A stretch of DNA of 64,000 bases from CAIWHR01 sp963809965 (GTDB lineage: Bacteria; Pseudomonadota; Gammaproteobacteria; Burkholderiales; Casimicrobiaceae): assembly GCA_963809965.1 (NCBI GenBank), contig CAWELU010000001.1, positions 248,001-312,000 of the forward strand. Reading direction: 5' to 3'. Within the stretch, counting starts at the first letter, position 1. Each line of letters starts with the position of its first letter. Below the pieces are notes generated by a model that was given only the letters and a program-made list of their open reading frames with translations, did no database searches and had not been told where the DNA came from. This document shows positions 8,576 through 18,605 of this stretch, piece after piece. The position numbers and the translations under genes are program-made.

Positions 8576-8863
8576 CTACGCCTTTGGTTTGCCGAAATAC
8601 TTGTCGAACTCGTCGTGCACGGCTTCTTCAAGCGCCGGCTTGAACATCGACATCACGAAGCCCAGCTCGCAATCGAGGCGCACCTGGTCCTTCAGCACGT
8701 GCAGCTTGCCGGCGAGTCCGGCGCGTTTGAAGTCCACGCTGTCCCCCTGCCACTCGTACGCCAGTCCAAAGCGCTTGTGCAGATCGCGGGCGACTTGCTC
8801 GGCGGCCTCCTTCGCCTTCCGGTGGGACAGGTGATGCCGCTTGGTGATCCTGATGTGGGACAT
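8576..8863 (-). CDS. Polyhydroxyalkanoic acid system family protein
   Basis: A 95-residue protein matching the small family found around PHA granule genes: MSHIRITKRHHLSHRKAK at the start, QGDSVDFKRAGLAGKLHV in the middle, and FKPALEEAVHDEFDKYF at the end. It is thought to act at the PHA granule, but the biochemical role is undefined. ATG 8863 is the family-like start; an upstream extension in the same frame to 8950 is Pro/Arg-rich and unlike the family. Its presence with two phasins suggests a PHA-producing organism even though phaC is not in this window. Confidence 0.85.
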   Translation of the reverse strand: MSHIRITKRHHLSHRKAKEAAEQVARDLHKRFGLAYEWQGDSVDFKRAGLAGKLHVLKDQVRLDCELGFVMSMFKPALEEAVHDEFDKYFGKPKA

Positions 8864-9039
8864 TCGCCGCTTCCTCCACGTTGGCCAGTATAGCCAAGGG
8901 GATGGGGGCCGCGGCCTTCCGGGGCACCACGGGCGGCGGCGCAACGACAACCGACGCCGCGGCCGTCGGCACGATCATGAAGTCACGACGCCGCAAGGGG
9001 CGCTGTGTGGGTGGCGCCGCCCCGATCCTGACGAGCGCA

Positions 9040-9086
9040 TTGACAACCACCCTCAAACAAACATAGGATTCAAACAAACGTTTAAC
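9040..9086 (+). promoter_or_regulatory. Sigma70 promoter with overlapping operator for the PsrA-like gene
   Basis: TTGACA (9040-9045), an 18-base spacer, and TAGGAT (9064-9069). A perfect 10-base direct repeat TCAAACAAAC occurs at 9053-9062 and 9070-9079, flanking the -10. The palindrome AAACGTTT (9076-9083) lies at the expected start of transcription, in a good place for autorepression by the downstream TetR protein. The rest of the stretch 8864-9203 shows nothing gene-like. Confidence 0.6.
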
Positions 9087-9203
9087 CCAATTTCATTAGA
9101 TAGAGGTCCGGCCACGCGACGGCGAGCCGCAGCATGACGCGTATGGGCCGAAGGCGAACGCACAGGCGAGACATGCAACATGCAAGCTGAGGAGCCGCAA
9201 GCG

Positions 9204-9923
9204 ATGAACGGGAACGTGATCCCCATCAGCGCGAACCGCACGCCAGCCGCGACCAAGAGCCGCATCCTCGATGCGGCCGAGGGCCTATTCATGGAGCACG
9301 GCTTCGAAGCGACGAGCCTCCGCGCGATTACCACCGCTGCCGGCGCCAATCTCGCGGCCGTCAACTACCACTTCGGCAGCAAGGAAGAATTGTTCCAGGC
9401 GGTGCTCACGCGCCGCCTCGATCCGATGAACCAGGAGCGCGTCGATCTGTTGACGCGCCTCGAGCACGAAGCCGCGCCGGATCCCGTTCCCTGCGAGCGG
9501 ATCCTGGCTGCGATGTTCATCCCGGCATTGAAACTCGCCCGAGATCCGCAACGCGGTGGAACCGATTTCCTGCGCCTGCTCGGGCGCGCTTATGCGGACC
9601 CTGCCCCTTTCATCCGGCGGTTCCTGTCCGAGCAGTACGCGGTGATGATCGCGCGGTTCAAGGCGGCGTTCGGCCGTGCGCTGCCGGAGCTTCCTAAGAG
9701 GGAGCTCTCGTGGCGCCTGCACTTCATCATGGGCGCGCTTTCCTACACGCTCGCCGGGACCGACGCGCTCAAGCTCATTGCCGAGCTCACTCCCGCCGAA
9801 TCCGGCAACGACGAGCTGCTGTTGCAGCGGCTCGCCCCCTTTCTGCTTGCGGGTCTCCAATCACCGGTGCTGGACACCGCCGGCACCGGACATCTGGACA
9901 ACGACTTGCGTCGCCCGCGCTGA
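9204..9923 (+). CDS. TetR-family regulator, PsrA-like (fatty-acid degradation)
   Basis: Repressor of about 239 residues. The helix-turn-helix region, RILDAAEGLFMEHGFEATSL then AAGANLAAVNYHFGSKEELF, is very close to that of Pseudomonas PsrA, which senses long-chain acyl-CoA and controls beta-oxidation. The C-terminal half is an all-helical ligand domain. ATG 9204 is preferred over ATG 9180 because AGGAG lies 9 bases upstream. It is followed 40 bases later by fadE and then the rest of the fad block, so it most likely regulates these genes and, from the operator at 9070-9086, itself. Confidence 0.85.
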   Translation: MNGNVIPISANRTPAATKSRILDAAEGLFMEHGFEATSLRAITTAAGANLAAVNYHFGSKEELFQAVLTRRLDPMNQERVDLLTRLEHEAAPDPVPCERILAAMFIPALKLARDPQRGGTDFLRLLGRAYADPAPFIRRFLSEQYAVMIARFKAAFGRALPELPKRELSWRLHFIMGALSYTLAGTDALKLIAELTPAESGNDELLLQRLAPFLLAGLQSPVLDTAGTGHLDNDLRRPR

Positions 9924-9963
9924 CGCACCGATGACGCGTTAACGACACCTTGGGAAGGAGCCC

Positions 9964-12485
9964 ATGATGCTCGTTCATACTCTGGCTTGTCGCCGTTCTG
10001 CTCGGCGCTCTCGCACTGGCTTACGTGAACGCCTCCGCCGCTCGCCTGGAGCGCAGGGGTCGCCGCGGCAATCGGTGTCGCGTGGGGCGCGCAGGTGCTC
10101 CCGGGCTGGCTCACGCTGGCCCTTGCCGCCATATTCGTTCTGCTGGCGATTCCGCTGAACGTCCCGGTGCTGCGCCGCGCGCTATTCAGCGACGCGGTAC
10201 TGGCCGGGTTTCGCAAGGTGATGCCGCCGATGTCCCAGACGGAGCGCGAAGCAATCGAGGCGGGGACCGTCTGGTGGGACGGCGACCTGTTCTCCGGCAA
10301 GCCGGATTGGCGGAAGCTGCTCGCCACCGCACGTCCCGCGCTGACGCCGGAGGAACAGCGCTTTCTCGACAATGAGGTCGAAGAACTGTGCGCACTCACC
10401 ACCGACTGGGAAACTACCAACGTCCACCGCGACTTGCCGCCGCACGTGTGGCAGTTCATCAAGGACAAGGGCTTCCTGGGGATGATCATTCCCAAGGAAT
10501 ACGGCGGGCTCGGCTTTTCCGCCTACGCGCATTCGCAGGCCATCACCAAGCTGTCGACGCGATCGGGCACCGTTGCGGTGACGGCCATGGTGCCGAACTC
10601 GCTGGGACCGGGCGAGTTGCTGCTGCATTACGGCACGGAAGAGCAGAAGCGGCACTACCTGCCGCGGCTTGCGAAGGGACTCGAAATCCCCTGCTTCGCG
10701 CTAACGAACCCGAACGCGGGCTCGGATGCGGCGTCGATCCCGGATTTCGGCGTTGTCTGCTGGGGTGAGCACGAGGGAAGGCGCGTCCTGGGGCTCTCCG
10801 TCACCTGGGACAAGCGGTACATCACGCTCGGCCCGGTGGCGACGCTGCTCGGCCTCGCCTTTCGCGTGTACGACCCTGACCGACTCGTCGGCGAAAAGGA
10901 CGACCTCGGGATCACTTGCGCGCTGATTCCGACCTCGCACCCCGGCGTCGAGATCGGACGCCGCCACCTCCCGCTGAACGCGGTGTTCCAGAACGGCCCG
11001 AACTGGGGCCGGAACGTGTTCATCCCGATGGACTGGGTGATCGGCGGCCAGTCGATGCTTGGCAAGGGCTGGCGCATGTTGATGGAGTGCCTCGCCGCCG
11101 GCCGCGGCATTTCGCTGCCGGCGTCGAACACCGGCATGGCCAAGCTTGCCGTGCGCGCAGTCGGAGGCTATGCGCGCGTGCGCCAGCAGTTCAAGACGCC
11201 GATCGGCCGCTTCGAGGGCGTCGAGGAGGCGCTGACGCGGATGGGCGGTAACCTGTACCTGATGGATGCGGTGCGGATGCTGACAGCCGCGGCGGTGGAC
11301 AGCGGCGAGAAACCGGCCGTCGTCTCGGCGATCGCCAAGTACCATCTGACCGAGCGCGGCCGGCAGGTCATCAACGACGGCATGGACGTCATTGGCGGCA
11401 AGGGGATCTGCATGGGGCCGTCCAACTTCCTCGGCAGCGCGTACATGCAGCACCCGGTGGCGATCACCGTCGAAGGTGCGAACATCCTCACGCGCAGCCT
11501 GATCATCTTCGGCCAGGGTGCGATCCGCTGCCACCCGTACGTACTGAAGGAAATCGCCGCGACCCGCTCGGCGGACCGCGCGCGAGCGTCGATCGCCTTC
11601 GATGCCGCGCTGTTCGGCCACGTGCGGTTCGTCGTCGCGAATTTCGCGCGCACGCTGGTGATGGGCATGACCGGCTCGCACTTTGTCAGCGTGTCGGTCG
11701 ATGTCGCGCCGGAGACGCGGCGGTACTACCAGCAACTCACGCGCTTTTCCGCGGCGCTCGCGTTCCTCGCGGATGTGTCGATGGGCACGCTGGGCGGGGC
11801 GTTGAAACGCAAGGAGAAGCTTTCCGCGCGACTAGGCGATATCCTTTCGCTGATGTACCTCTGCTCGGCGACGCTCAAGCGTTACGAGGACGACGGGCGG
11901 CCGCAGGAGGATTCGCCGCTGATGCACTGGGCGATCTGGGACGCGATGTTCAAGGCGCAGAACGCGTTGGAGGGGGTGATTTCGAACTTCCCGAATCGCT
12001 TCCTTGCGGCGATCATGCAAAGAGTCGTGTTCCCTCTGGGCCGGCCCTACGAAGTCCCGTCGGATCAACTCGGCCATGAAGTGGCGCGCCTGCTGCTCGC
12101 GCCGTCGGCGACCCGTGACCGTCTCACGGCCGGCATCTTCCTCTCGCAGGCAGCCGATGATCCGGTTGCTCTGGTCGACCGAGCACTCGTGGCGACAATT
12201 GCCGCCGAACCGGTCGAGGCAAAGATCCGGTCCGCCATGCGCGACGGCCGACTCGCGCTGAAACTGGCACCGGGTGCTGGGCCGGACAGCCTGGTGGCGC
12301 AGGCGCACGCCGCCGGGGTCATCACCGGAGCGGAGGGATCCGCACTGCTGGCGGCGCGCGAACTCACTGCCAGCGTGATCCGTGTCGACGACTTCCCGCA
12401 GGACTTGGAGGCCGAGGAAGCGAGGCTCCCGGCCCCGGTGTCGTCCGAGGCGGCGCCGGCCGTCGTACACAAGGTGGCAGCCTAA
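9964..12485 (+). CDS. fadE: Acyl-CoA dehydrogenase FadE (two apparent +1 frameshifts near the start)
   Basis: Catalyses the first, FAD-dependent step of beta-oxidation. Uninterrupted frame runs from 10095; conserved parts include GFLGMIIPKEYGGLGFSAYA, CFALTNPNAGSDAAS and QFKTPIGRFEGVEEALTRMG, and the ~800-residue length matches the long FadE class with an N-terminal membrane segment. Upstream, removing one base near 9973 and one in the CC at 10045-10046 gives a continuous hydrophobic N-terminus starting MMLFILWLVAVLLGALALA, directly behind AAGGAG, for about 839 residues. As printed, the N-terminus is broken. Probably co-transcribed with the regulator upstream. Confidence 0.88.
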
Positions 12486-12638
12486 TGTTCATACCACGCG
12501 ATTTCGCGCGTTCGCGAGGTATAGGGCTCGCGGTTGGAGTACTTGGCCCGGAGGCCGTTTTCGCGACGGCGCACCGCGCCTTGAGGTTCCAGGGCGCAAG
12601 GTGTCGCTCGCGCCGATAATCCAGGTTGGGCCAAACCC

Positions 12639-13922
12639 ATGACCGAACCCATCTACATCATCGACGGTGCACGCACGCCGTTCTTGAAATCGCGCAACCG
12701 ACCGGGCCCGTTCGCGGCGTCGGACCTCGCGACTGCCGCGGGCCGCGCTGTGCTGTTACGCCAGCCATTCGCGCCCACCGACCTCGACGAGGTGATCCTC
12801 GGTTGCGCCGCGCCCTCACCGGATGAAGTCAACATCGGGCGGGTCGTCGCGTTGCGGATGGGCTGCGGGGAGAAGGTGCCAGGCTGGACCGTGATGCGCA
12901 ACTGCGCGTCCGGCATGCAAGCGATCGATTCGGCGATCGCTAATATCCGCACGGGTCGCTCGAATCTCGTGCTGGCGGGCGGCGTCGATGCGCTGTCGCG
13001 GGCGCCGTTGCTTTTCTCCGAAGCAATGGTGCATTGGCTTGCGAATTGGTACGCCGCAAAGACGGTTGGCCAGCGCGTTGCGCTCGTCACCAAGCTCCGG
13101 CTCACTCACCTCGCGCCGGTGATCGGCCTGATGAAGGGGCTCACGGACCCGATGGTCGGGTTGTTGATGGGACAGACAGCGGAGAATCTCGCCTTCCGCT
13201 TCGACATCAACCGTCGGGAGATGGACGAGTTCTCGGCACGCAGCCACCAGCGCGTGCTGGCGGCGCAAAAGGCCGGGCATTTCGCGGAAGAGGTCGTTCC
13301 GCTCTACGACCGGGCAGGCAAGCTCTACGCCGCCGACGACGGCGTGCGCGAGGACTCGACGGCCGAGAATCTCGCGAAGCTTAAACCCTTCTTCGACCGC
13401 AAGTACGGCAACGTCACGGCCGGCAACAGCTCGCAGGTGACCGACGGGGGCGCGTGGCTCGTGCTCGCTTCCGAACATGCGGTCCAGCGGTACGGCCTTG
13501 TGCCCAAGGGGCGCGTCGTCGATTCGCAGTGGGCCGGCCTCGATCCGGCGCAAATGGGCCTGGGACCCGTACACGCAGCGACGCCGATCCTGAAGCGGCA
13601 CGGCCTGGGCCTGGCCGATCTCGACGCCTGGGAAATCAACGAGGCGTTTGCCGCGCAGGTGCTCGCGTGCGAGCGGGCGTGGAAAGACGCTGACTACTGC
13701 CGCGCCGAACTCGGCATCGACGGCGCACTTGGCGAGATCGATCCAGCGAAGCTCAATGTCGACGGCGGCGCAATCGCACTCGGACACCCGGTCGGCGCAT
13801 CGGGTGCGCGCATCGTGTTGCACGTGCTGAACGTGCTCGAACGTACCGGCGGACGGCGCGGGATCGCGGCGATTTGCATCGGCGGAGGCCTTGGCGGCGC
13901 GATGCTGGTCGAACGCGCCTGA
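12639..13922 (+). CDS. Acetyl-CoA C-acyltransferase (thiolase, FadI/FadA type)
   Basis: Cleaves 3-ketoacyl-CoA with CoA in the last step of beta-oxidation. The 427-residue protein shows the nucleophilic cysteine in RNCASGMQAIDSA (around residue 90), the NEAFAAQVLACERA region, the active-site histidine in GGAIALGHPVGASGARI and the C-terminal cysteine in CIGGGLGGAM. Length is nearer the FadI branch than the ~390-residue FadA branch. It lies between fadE and the bifunctional hydratase/dehydrogenase, the expected partner, in one orientation. Confidence 0.9.
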   Translation: MTEPIYIIDGARTPFLKSRNRPGPFAASDLATAAGRAVLLRQPFAPTDLDEVILGCAAPSPDEVNIGRVVALRMGCGEKVPGWTVMRNCASGMQAIDSAIANIRTGRSNLVLAGGVDALSRAPLLFSEAMVHWLANWYAAKTVGQRVALVTKLRLTHLAPVIGLMKGLTDPMVGLLMGQTAENLAFRFDINRREMDEFSARSHQRVLAAQKAGHFAEEVVPLYDRAGKLYAADDGVREDSTAENLAKLKPFFDRKYGNVTAGNSSQVTDGGAWLVLASEHAVQRYGLVPKGRVVDSQWAGLDPAQMGLGPVHAATPILKRHGLGLADLDAWEINEAFAAQVLACERAWKDADYCRAELGIDGALGEIDPAKLNVDGGAIALGHPVGASGARIVLHVLNVLERTGGRRGIAAICIGGGLGGAMLVERA

Positions 13923-14004
13923 CACCCGGGGTGCCCGCCTTGCAGCGCTGCGCCGCGACAATGCGCGAGACTCGAAGCGCAATCACACACGACAGGAATC
14001 ATCG

Positions 14005-15951
14005 ATGGAGCACTGGAAGCTCACGCGCGAGGACGACGGTTATGCCCGGCTCTCGTTCGACAAAGCAGGCGCAACGACGAATACGTTGTCCGCCGCGGTG
14101 CTGGCCGAGCTCAACGAAGCGCTGGATCAGCTCGATCGCGACCCGCCGCAAGGCCTCGTCATCGCTTCGGGCAAGGCGAACGGCTTCATCGCCGGCGCCG
14201 ACATCGACGAATTCGGGGAACTCGACAACGAGGCGGGCGCCATCGCGCTGGTCAAGCGCGGCTGGGATACGTTCGAGCGCCTGGCTGCGGTGAAGTACCC
14301 GACGCTGGCGCTGATCCGCGGTTTCTGTCTCGGCGGCGGGTTGGAGCTTGCGCTTGCGTGTCGCTATCGCGTTGTTGTCGACGAGCCGGGAACGCGACTC
14401 GGACTGCCGGAAGTGATGCTCGGCATCGTGCCCGGCTGGGGCGGCATCAAGCGGCTGCCGAAGCTGACCGGTGCGCCCGCTGCGCTCGACCTCTTGCTCA
14501 CCGGCAAGACCGTGGACGCGCGCCGCGCGAAGAAACTCGGCATCGCCGACGAGTGCGTGCCGCCGCGCGTCATGGAAAACACCGCCCGCGGCGTCCTGCG
14601 TGCGTTGCCACCGCCACGCACGCTTCCCACAACGTTGTCGCTGACGCTCAATCCGCTGGTGCGCCGGTACATCGCCGCGCAGGCCAGGAAGCAGGTCGCC
14701 AGGCGCGCGCGACGCGAGCATTACCCGGCACCCTACGCGATCCTCGATCTTTGGGTCCGTTATGACGGCAACGCGCTCGCCGTTCCTGCTTCCGATCCCG
14801 CATCCATCCCATCGCTGCTGAAGACGCCGACCGCCGGCAACTTGATCCGCGTGTTCCGGTTGCAGGAGCGCTTGAAGTCGCTCGGGAAGGAGGGCGAGTT
14901 CCAGGCCGCCCACGTGCACGTGGTAGGCGCCGGCACCATGGGCGGCGACATCGCGGCCTGGTGCGCGCTGCGCGGAATGACCGTGACGCTGCAGGACCAG
15001 AATGCGGAGCGACTCGCGCCGGCGATCGGCCGTGCCGCGAAGCTCTTCGCGCAGCGGCTGAAGGACCCGCGGCGTGTCCGCGACGCGACGGACCGGCTGA
15101 TTCCCGATGTCGCCGGCGACGGCATCGCGCGCGCCGACGTCATCATCGAGGCGATCTTCGAGAATCTCGACGCCAAGCGCAGCCTCTTCGCGGCCCTGGA
15201 GGCGAAGGCGAAACCGAGCGCCATCCTCGCCACGAATACGTCGTCGATCCCGCTCGAGGACATCGCGACCGCGATGGCCGATCCATCGCGGCTCATCGGT
15301 CTTCATTTCTTCAATCCGGTGCCGCAAATGATGCTGGTCGAGATCGTCGTCGGGAGCCACACGCGCGCCGATCTCGTGCCGAAGGCGGCGGCGGTCACGC
15401 GGCAGATCGACAAGCTGCCGCTGCCGGTAAAGAGCGCGCCTGGCTTTCTCGTGAACCGCGTGCTGGCGCCGTACCTGATGACGGCGATGCGCTGCGTCGA
15501 CGAAGGCATTGCTCCGGAGGTGGTCGACGAAGCAGCGCTGGCCTTCGGGATGCCGATGGGACCCATCGAACTGGCCGACACCGTCGGTCTCGACATCTGC
15601 GTCGCGGTCGGCAAGATGCTGAACCCCGACGCGGCCCCGCCCGCGAAGCTCAAGGCGCTGGTCGATGCCGGCCATCTCGGGCGCAAGTCCAAACGAGGAT
15701 TCTACGATTACGCATCGGGAAAGCCGGCCAAACAGGCGCCCGGAGCGGTACCGCCGGGGCTCGCAGAAAGACTGATCGAACCGTTTGTCGCCGAAGCGCA
15801 GGCTGCGCTGGCCGAGGGCATCGTGGCCGACGCCGACCTGGTGGACGCCGGGGCCATCTTCGGCACCGGCTTCGCACCGTTTCGCGGCGGTCCGCTGCAT
15901 CACGCGGCCGCAAGTGCGTCGATCGCGGCCGCGTTGCCGACCAAAGCCTGA
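14005..15951 (+). CDS. Bifunctional enoyl-CoA hydratase / 3-hydroxyacyl-CoA dehydrogenase (FadJ/FadB type)
   Basis: Carries out the second and third beta-oxidation reactions. The N-terminal crotonase domain (residues 1-190) contains SGKANGFIAGADIDEFGEL and LGGGLELALACRYRV, with PEVMLGIVPGWGGIKRLP holding the catalytic Glu. The NAD-binding domain starts near residue 305 with HVVGAGTMGGDIAAW, includes ATNTSSIPLEDIA and GLHFFNPVP, and is followed by C-terminal dehydrogenase repeats (SAPGFLVNRVLAPYL, GHLGRKSKRGFYDY). The 648-residue length fits a slightly short FadJ. ATG 14005 is chosen over the earlier 13891 because AGGA precedes it and it opens the domain. Pairs with the thiolase 82 bases upstream. 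Confidence 0.9.
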   Translation: MEHWKLTREDDGYARLSFDKAGATTNTLSAAVLAELNEALDQLDRDPPQGLVIASGKANGFIAGADIDEFGELDNEAGAIALVKRGWDTFERLAAVKYPTLALIRGFCLGGGLELALACRYRVVVDEPGTRLGLPEVMLGIVPGWGGIKRLPKLTGAPAALDLLLTGKTVDARRAKKLGIADECVPPRVMENTARGVLRALPPPRTLPTTLSLTLNPLVRRYIAAQARKQVARRARREHYPAPYAILDLWVRYDGNALAVPASDPASIPSLLKTPTAGNLIRVFRLQERLKSLGKEGEFQAAHVHVVGAGTMGGDIAAWCALRGMTVTLQDQNAERLAPAIGRAAKLFAQRLKDPRRVRDATDRLIPDVAGDGIARADVIIEAIFENLDAKRSLFAALEAKAKPSAILATNTSSIPLEDIATAMADPSRLIGLHFFNPVPQMMLVEIVVGSHTRADLVPKAAAVTRQIDKLPLPVKSAPGFLVNRVLAPYLMTAMRCVDEGIAPEVVDEAALAFGMPMGPIELADTVGLDICVAVGKMLNPDAAPPAKLKALVDAGHLGRKSKRGFYDYASGKPAKQAPGAVPPGLAERLIEPFVAEAQAALAEGIVADADLVDAGAIFGTGFAPFRGGPLHHAAASASIAAALPTKA

Positions 15952-16166
15952 ACCACCTCTGGCGAGACAACTTGTCGCAGGCGTTGCGACGGCGTGGCCG
16001 TGCGCCCGCCACGTCTCTTCTGGTGTAGGATTTCCGTCATGGGGCCGGCGTTCGCCCGGCTCTTCGTTCCGGTTGACTGTTGCGATCGCTCGCCCGAGGT
16101 GCGGGATTGCGCTGCAACGGTGATCGGCCAGCGGTCGTCGCAGCTTGTGGAAGCAGGGAGTGCATC

Positions 16167-17843
16167 GTGGAAAAAATCTGGCTCAAGCACTATCCCAAGG
16201 GAGTCCCCGCCGAGATCGACATCAACGAGTACGCGTCGGTGCGCGACGTGTTCGACGAGAGCGTGCGCAAGTATGCGGCGCGCAAGTCGTTCACGTGCAT
16301 GGGCAAGTCGCTGACGTTCGCCGAACTCGACACGCTTTCGGAGGCGTTCGGCGCCTATCTGCAGGGCATCGGCTGCAAGAAGGGCACGCGCGTTGCGCTG
16401 ATGATGCCGAACATCCTGCAATACCCGGTGTGCCTGTTCGGGATCCTGCGGGCCGGCTGCACGGTCGTGAACGTCAATCCGCTCTACACGGCGCGCGAAC
16501 TGCAACACCAGCTACACGATTCGGGCGCCGAAGTGATTGTCGTCGTCGAGAATTTCGCCCACACGCTGCAGGAGGTGATGGACAAGACGAAGGTGCGGCA
16601 GGCCATCGTCACCAGCATCGGCGAGATGCTGGGCTTCAAGGGAATCATCGTCGACGTCGTTCTGCGGCACGTCAAGAAGATGGTTCCGGCGTACAGCGTG
16701 CGCGGCGCGATCCGGCTGTCCGATGCACTCGCCGACGGGCGCCGGCGCAAGCTGGAAGCCGTTCCGCTCAAGCACGACGACATCGCCTTCCTGCAGTACA
16801 CGGGGGGTACCACGGGCGTGGCGAAGGGGGCGATGCTGCTGCACCGGAACATCGTCGCCAACCTGCTGCAGGCGCGCGCCTGGGTGCATCCCTTCCTCAA
16901 CCCGAATCAGGGTGAGGTGATCATCACCCCGCTGCCGCTCTACCACATCTTCTCGCTGACGGCGAACTGCCTCGTGTTCATGACGCTGGGCGCGGAGAAC
17001 GTGCTGATCACGAACCCCCGCGACATCCCCGGCTTCGTGAAGGAAATGGCGAAGCACAAGTTCACGGCGATAACCGGCGTGAATACGCTGTTCAATGCGC
17101 TGGTCAACAACCCCGATTTCGGCAAGCTGGACTTCTCGTCGCTGCGGATGACGCTCGGGGGCGGAATGGCGGTGCAGGAGGCGGTCGCCGAAAGGTGGAC
17201 GATGATCACCAAGACGCCCCTGATCGAAGCGTATGGGCTGACCGAGACCTCGCCGGCGGCGACGATCAATCCGCTCGATCTGCCCGAGTACAACGGTTCG
17301 ATCGGCCTCCCGATCCCGTCGACCGACGTGGTTCTGCGCGACGACGCAGGCAAGGAAGTGCCTCTTGGCGAGCCGGGGGAGATCTGTATCCGCGGCCCAC
17401 AGGTGATGGCGGGTTACTGGCAGCATCCGGCCGAGACGGCGAAAGTGCTCGACAAGGACGGGTGGTTCGCAACCGGCGACGTGGGGGTGATGGACGGTCG
17501 TGGCTTCGTCAAGATTGTCGATCGGAAGAAGGACATGATCCTGGTATCGGGGTTCAACGTGTACCCCAACGAGATCGAAGGGGTCGCGGCGATGCACCCG
17601 GGCGTGCTGGAATGCGCCGCGGTGGGGGTCCCGGACAAGAAATCGGGCGAAGCGGTCAAGCTGTTCGTGGTCAAGAAGGACGAGCGGTTGACCGAGGCGG
17701 AGGTGATCGAGCATTGCCGCGAACATCTCACCGGCTACAAGGTGCCCAGCCAGATCGAGTTCCGCAAGGAATTGCCGAAGACGAACGTGGGCAAGATCCT
17801 GCGGCGCGAGCTACGCGACGAAGCGAAAAGGCAGGCGGCGTGA
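16167..17843 (+). CDS. fadD: Long-chain fatty acid-CoA ligase
   Basis: Activates fatty acids to acyl-CoA with ATP at the inner face of the membrane. The 558-residue protein has the P-loop-like YTGGTTGVAKGAMLLHRN, the YGLTETSPAATINP adenylate motif, the hinge DRKKDMILVSGFNVYPNEIE and the C-terminal lysine region PKTNVGKILRREL. GTG 16167 is chosen because AGGGAG sits 7 bases before it and the product begins with the family-like VEKIWLKHYPKGVPAEID. It lies in the beta-oxidation block, upstream of a thioesterase and fadL, consistent with import-linked activation of exogenous fatty acids. Confidence 0.92.
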   Translation: MEKIWLKHYPKGVPAEIDINEYASVRDVFDESVRKYAARKSFTCMGKSLTFAELDTLSEAFGAYLQGIGCKKGTRVALMMPNILQYPVCLFGILRAGCTVVNVNPLYTARELQHQLHDSGAEVIVVVENFAHTLQEVMDKTKVRQAIVTSIGEMLGFKGIIVDVVLRHVKKMVPAYSVRGAIRLSDALADGRRRKLEAVPLKHDDIAFLQYTGGTTGVAKGAMLLHRNIVANLLQARAWVHPFLNPNQGEVIITPLPLYHIFSLTANCLVFMTLGAENVLITNPRDIPGFVKEMAKHKFTAITGVNTLFNALVNNPDFGKLDFSSLRMTLGGGMAVQEAVAERWTMITKTPLIEAYGLTETSPAATINPLDLPEYNGSIGLPIPSTDVVLRDDAGKEVPLGEPGEICIRGPQVMAGYWQHPAETAKVLDKDGWFATGDVGVMDGRGFVKIVDRKKDMILVSGFNVYPNEIEGVAAMHPGVLECAAVGVPDKKSGEAVKLFVVKKDERLTEAEVIEHCREHLTGYKVPSQIEFRKELPKTNVGKILRRELRDEAKRQAA

Positions 17844-17972
17844 CCAGCGACGACCCGACGCCGAAAAGCAGGAGAACGGGGTAGGTCGGAAGTTTGGCGC
17901 GCGCAAGCGACTCATGCGCGAATCGGCTCCAAGCATCCGGACAGGGCCGTCAATCAACGACCGGGGGTACCG

Positions 17973-18353
17973 GTGAAACTTCCCAAAGGCGAACCTGCGC
18001 TGCGCGTCGTCCCGATGCCGGCCGATGCGAACCAGCACGGGGATATCTTCGGCGGCTGGGTCATGTCGCAGGTGGACATTGCCGGCGGCGTTGTCGCGGC
18101 GCGCCGCGCGCGAGGACGGGTCGCCACGGTCGCAGTCAATTCCTTCGTGTTCAAGGAGCCGGTGCTGATCGGCGACCTGGTGAGCTTCTACGCAACGATC
18201 TCCCGGACCGGGCGCACGTCGATCACGGCGGACGTCGAGGTTTTCGCGCAGCGCAACCCGACCGATGTGATCTGTGTCAAGGTCACCGAGGCCAGCTTGA
18301 CGTATGTTGCAGTTGGTCCCGACCGGCGCCCGAGGGAGTTGCCGGCCGAATGA
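17973..18353 (+). CDS. Acyl-CoA thioesterase, YciA-like hot-dog fold
   Basis: Hydrolyses acyl-CoA to free acid and CoA. The 126-residue length and the segment ANQHGDIFGGWVMSQVDIAG are diagnostic of the YciA/BFIT hot-dog family, with the catalytic Asp in GDIFGGW. It begins with GTG 17973 and sits 129 bases after fadD, suggesting a valve that limits CoA sequestration during fatty-acid use. Chain-length preference cannot be read from sequence. Confidence 0.87.
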   Translation: MKLPKGEPALRVVPMPADANQHGDIFGGWVMSQVDIAGGVVAARRARGRVATVAVNSFVFKEPVLIGDLVSFYATISRTGRTSITADVEVFAQRNPTDVICVKVTEASLTYVAVGPDRRPRELPAE

Positions 18354-18605
18354 CATCGGCATCGGGGGAGTGGGTCGATTGCGCGGGAGTGGGGTGATTG
18401 CAACAAGCGGCCGGCAACCGCTTAGACATTGCCCCGCGGGAGCGACGCCGGTACCCGCCGCGATGTATAGTCATTTCAATGAGAATCCGGGGAGCCGGAT
18501 GCGCTACCGGCCTCCGCAACGACTTCAGGCAATCTTCTCCACGGCCGCGATGCAGGTCCTAGGGCGGCGCTTCGAAACATCACGCGAATCAAGGAGACAG
18601 TATCC

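Noticed and set aside
13999..15903. A 634-codon minus-strand frame across the FadJ/FadB-type gene
   Set aside because: Shadow frame; the plus strand carries clear hydratase and dehydrogenase motifs.
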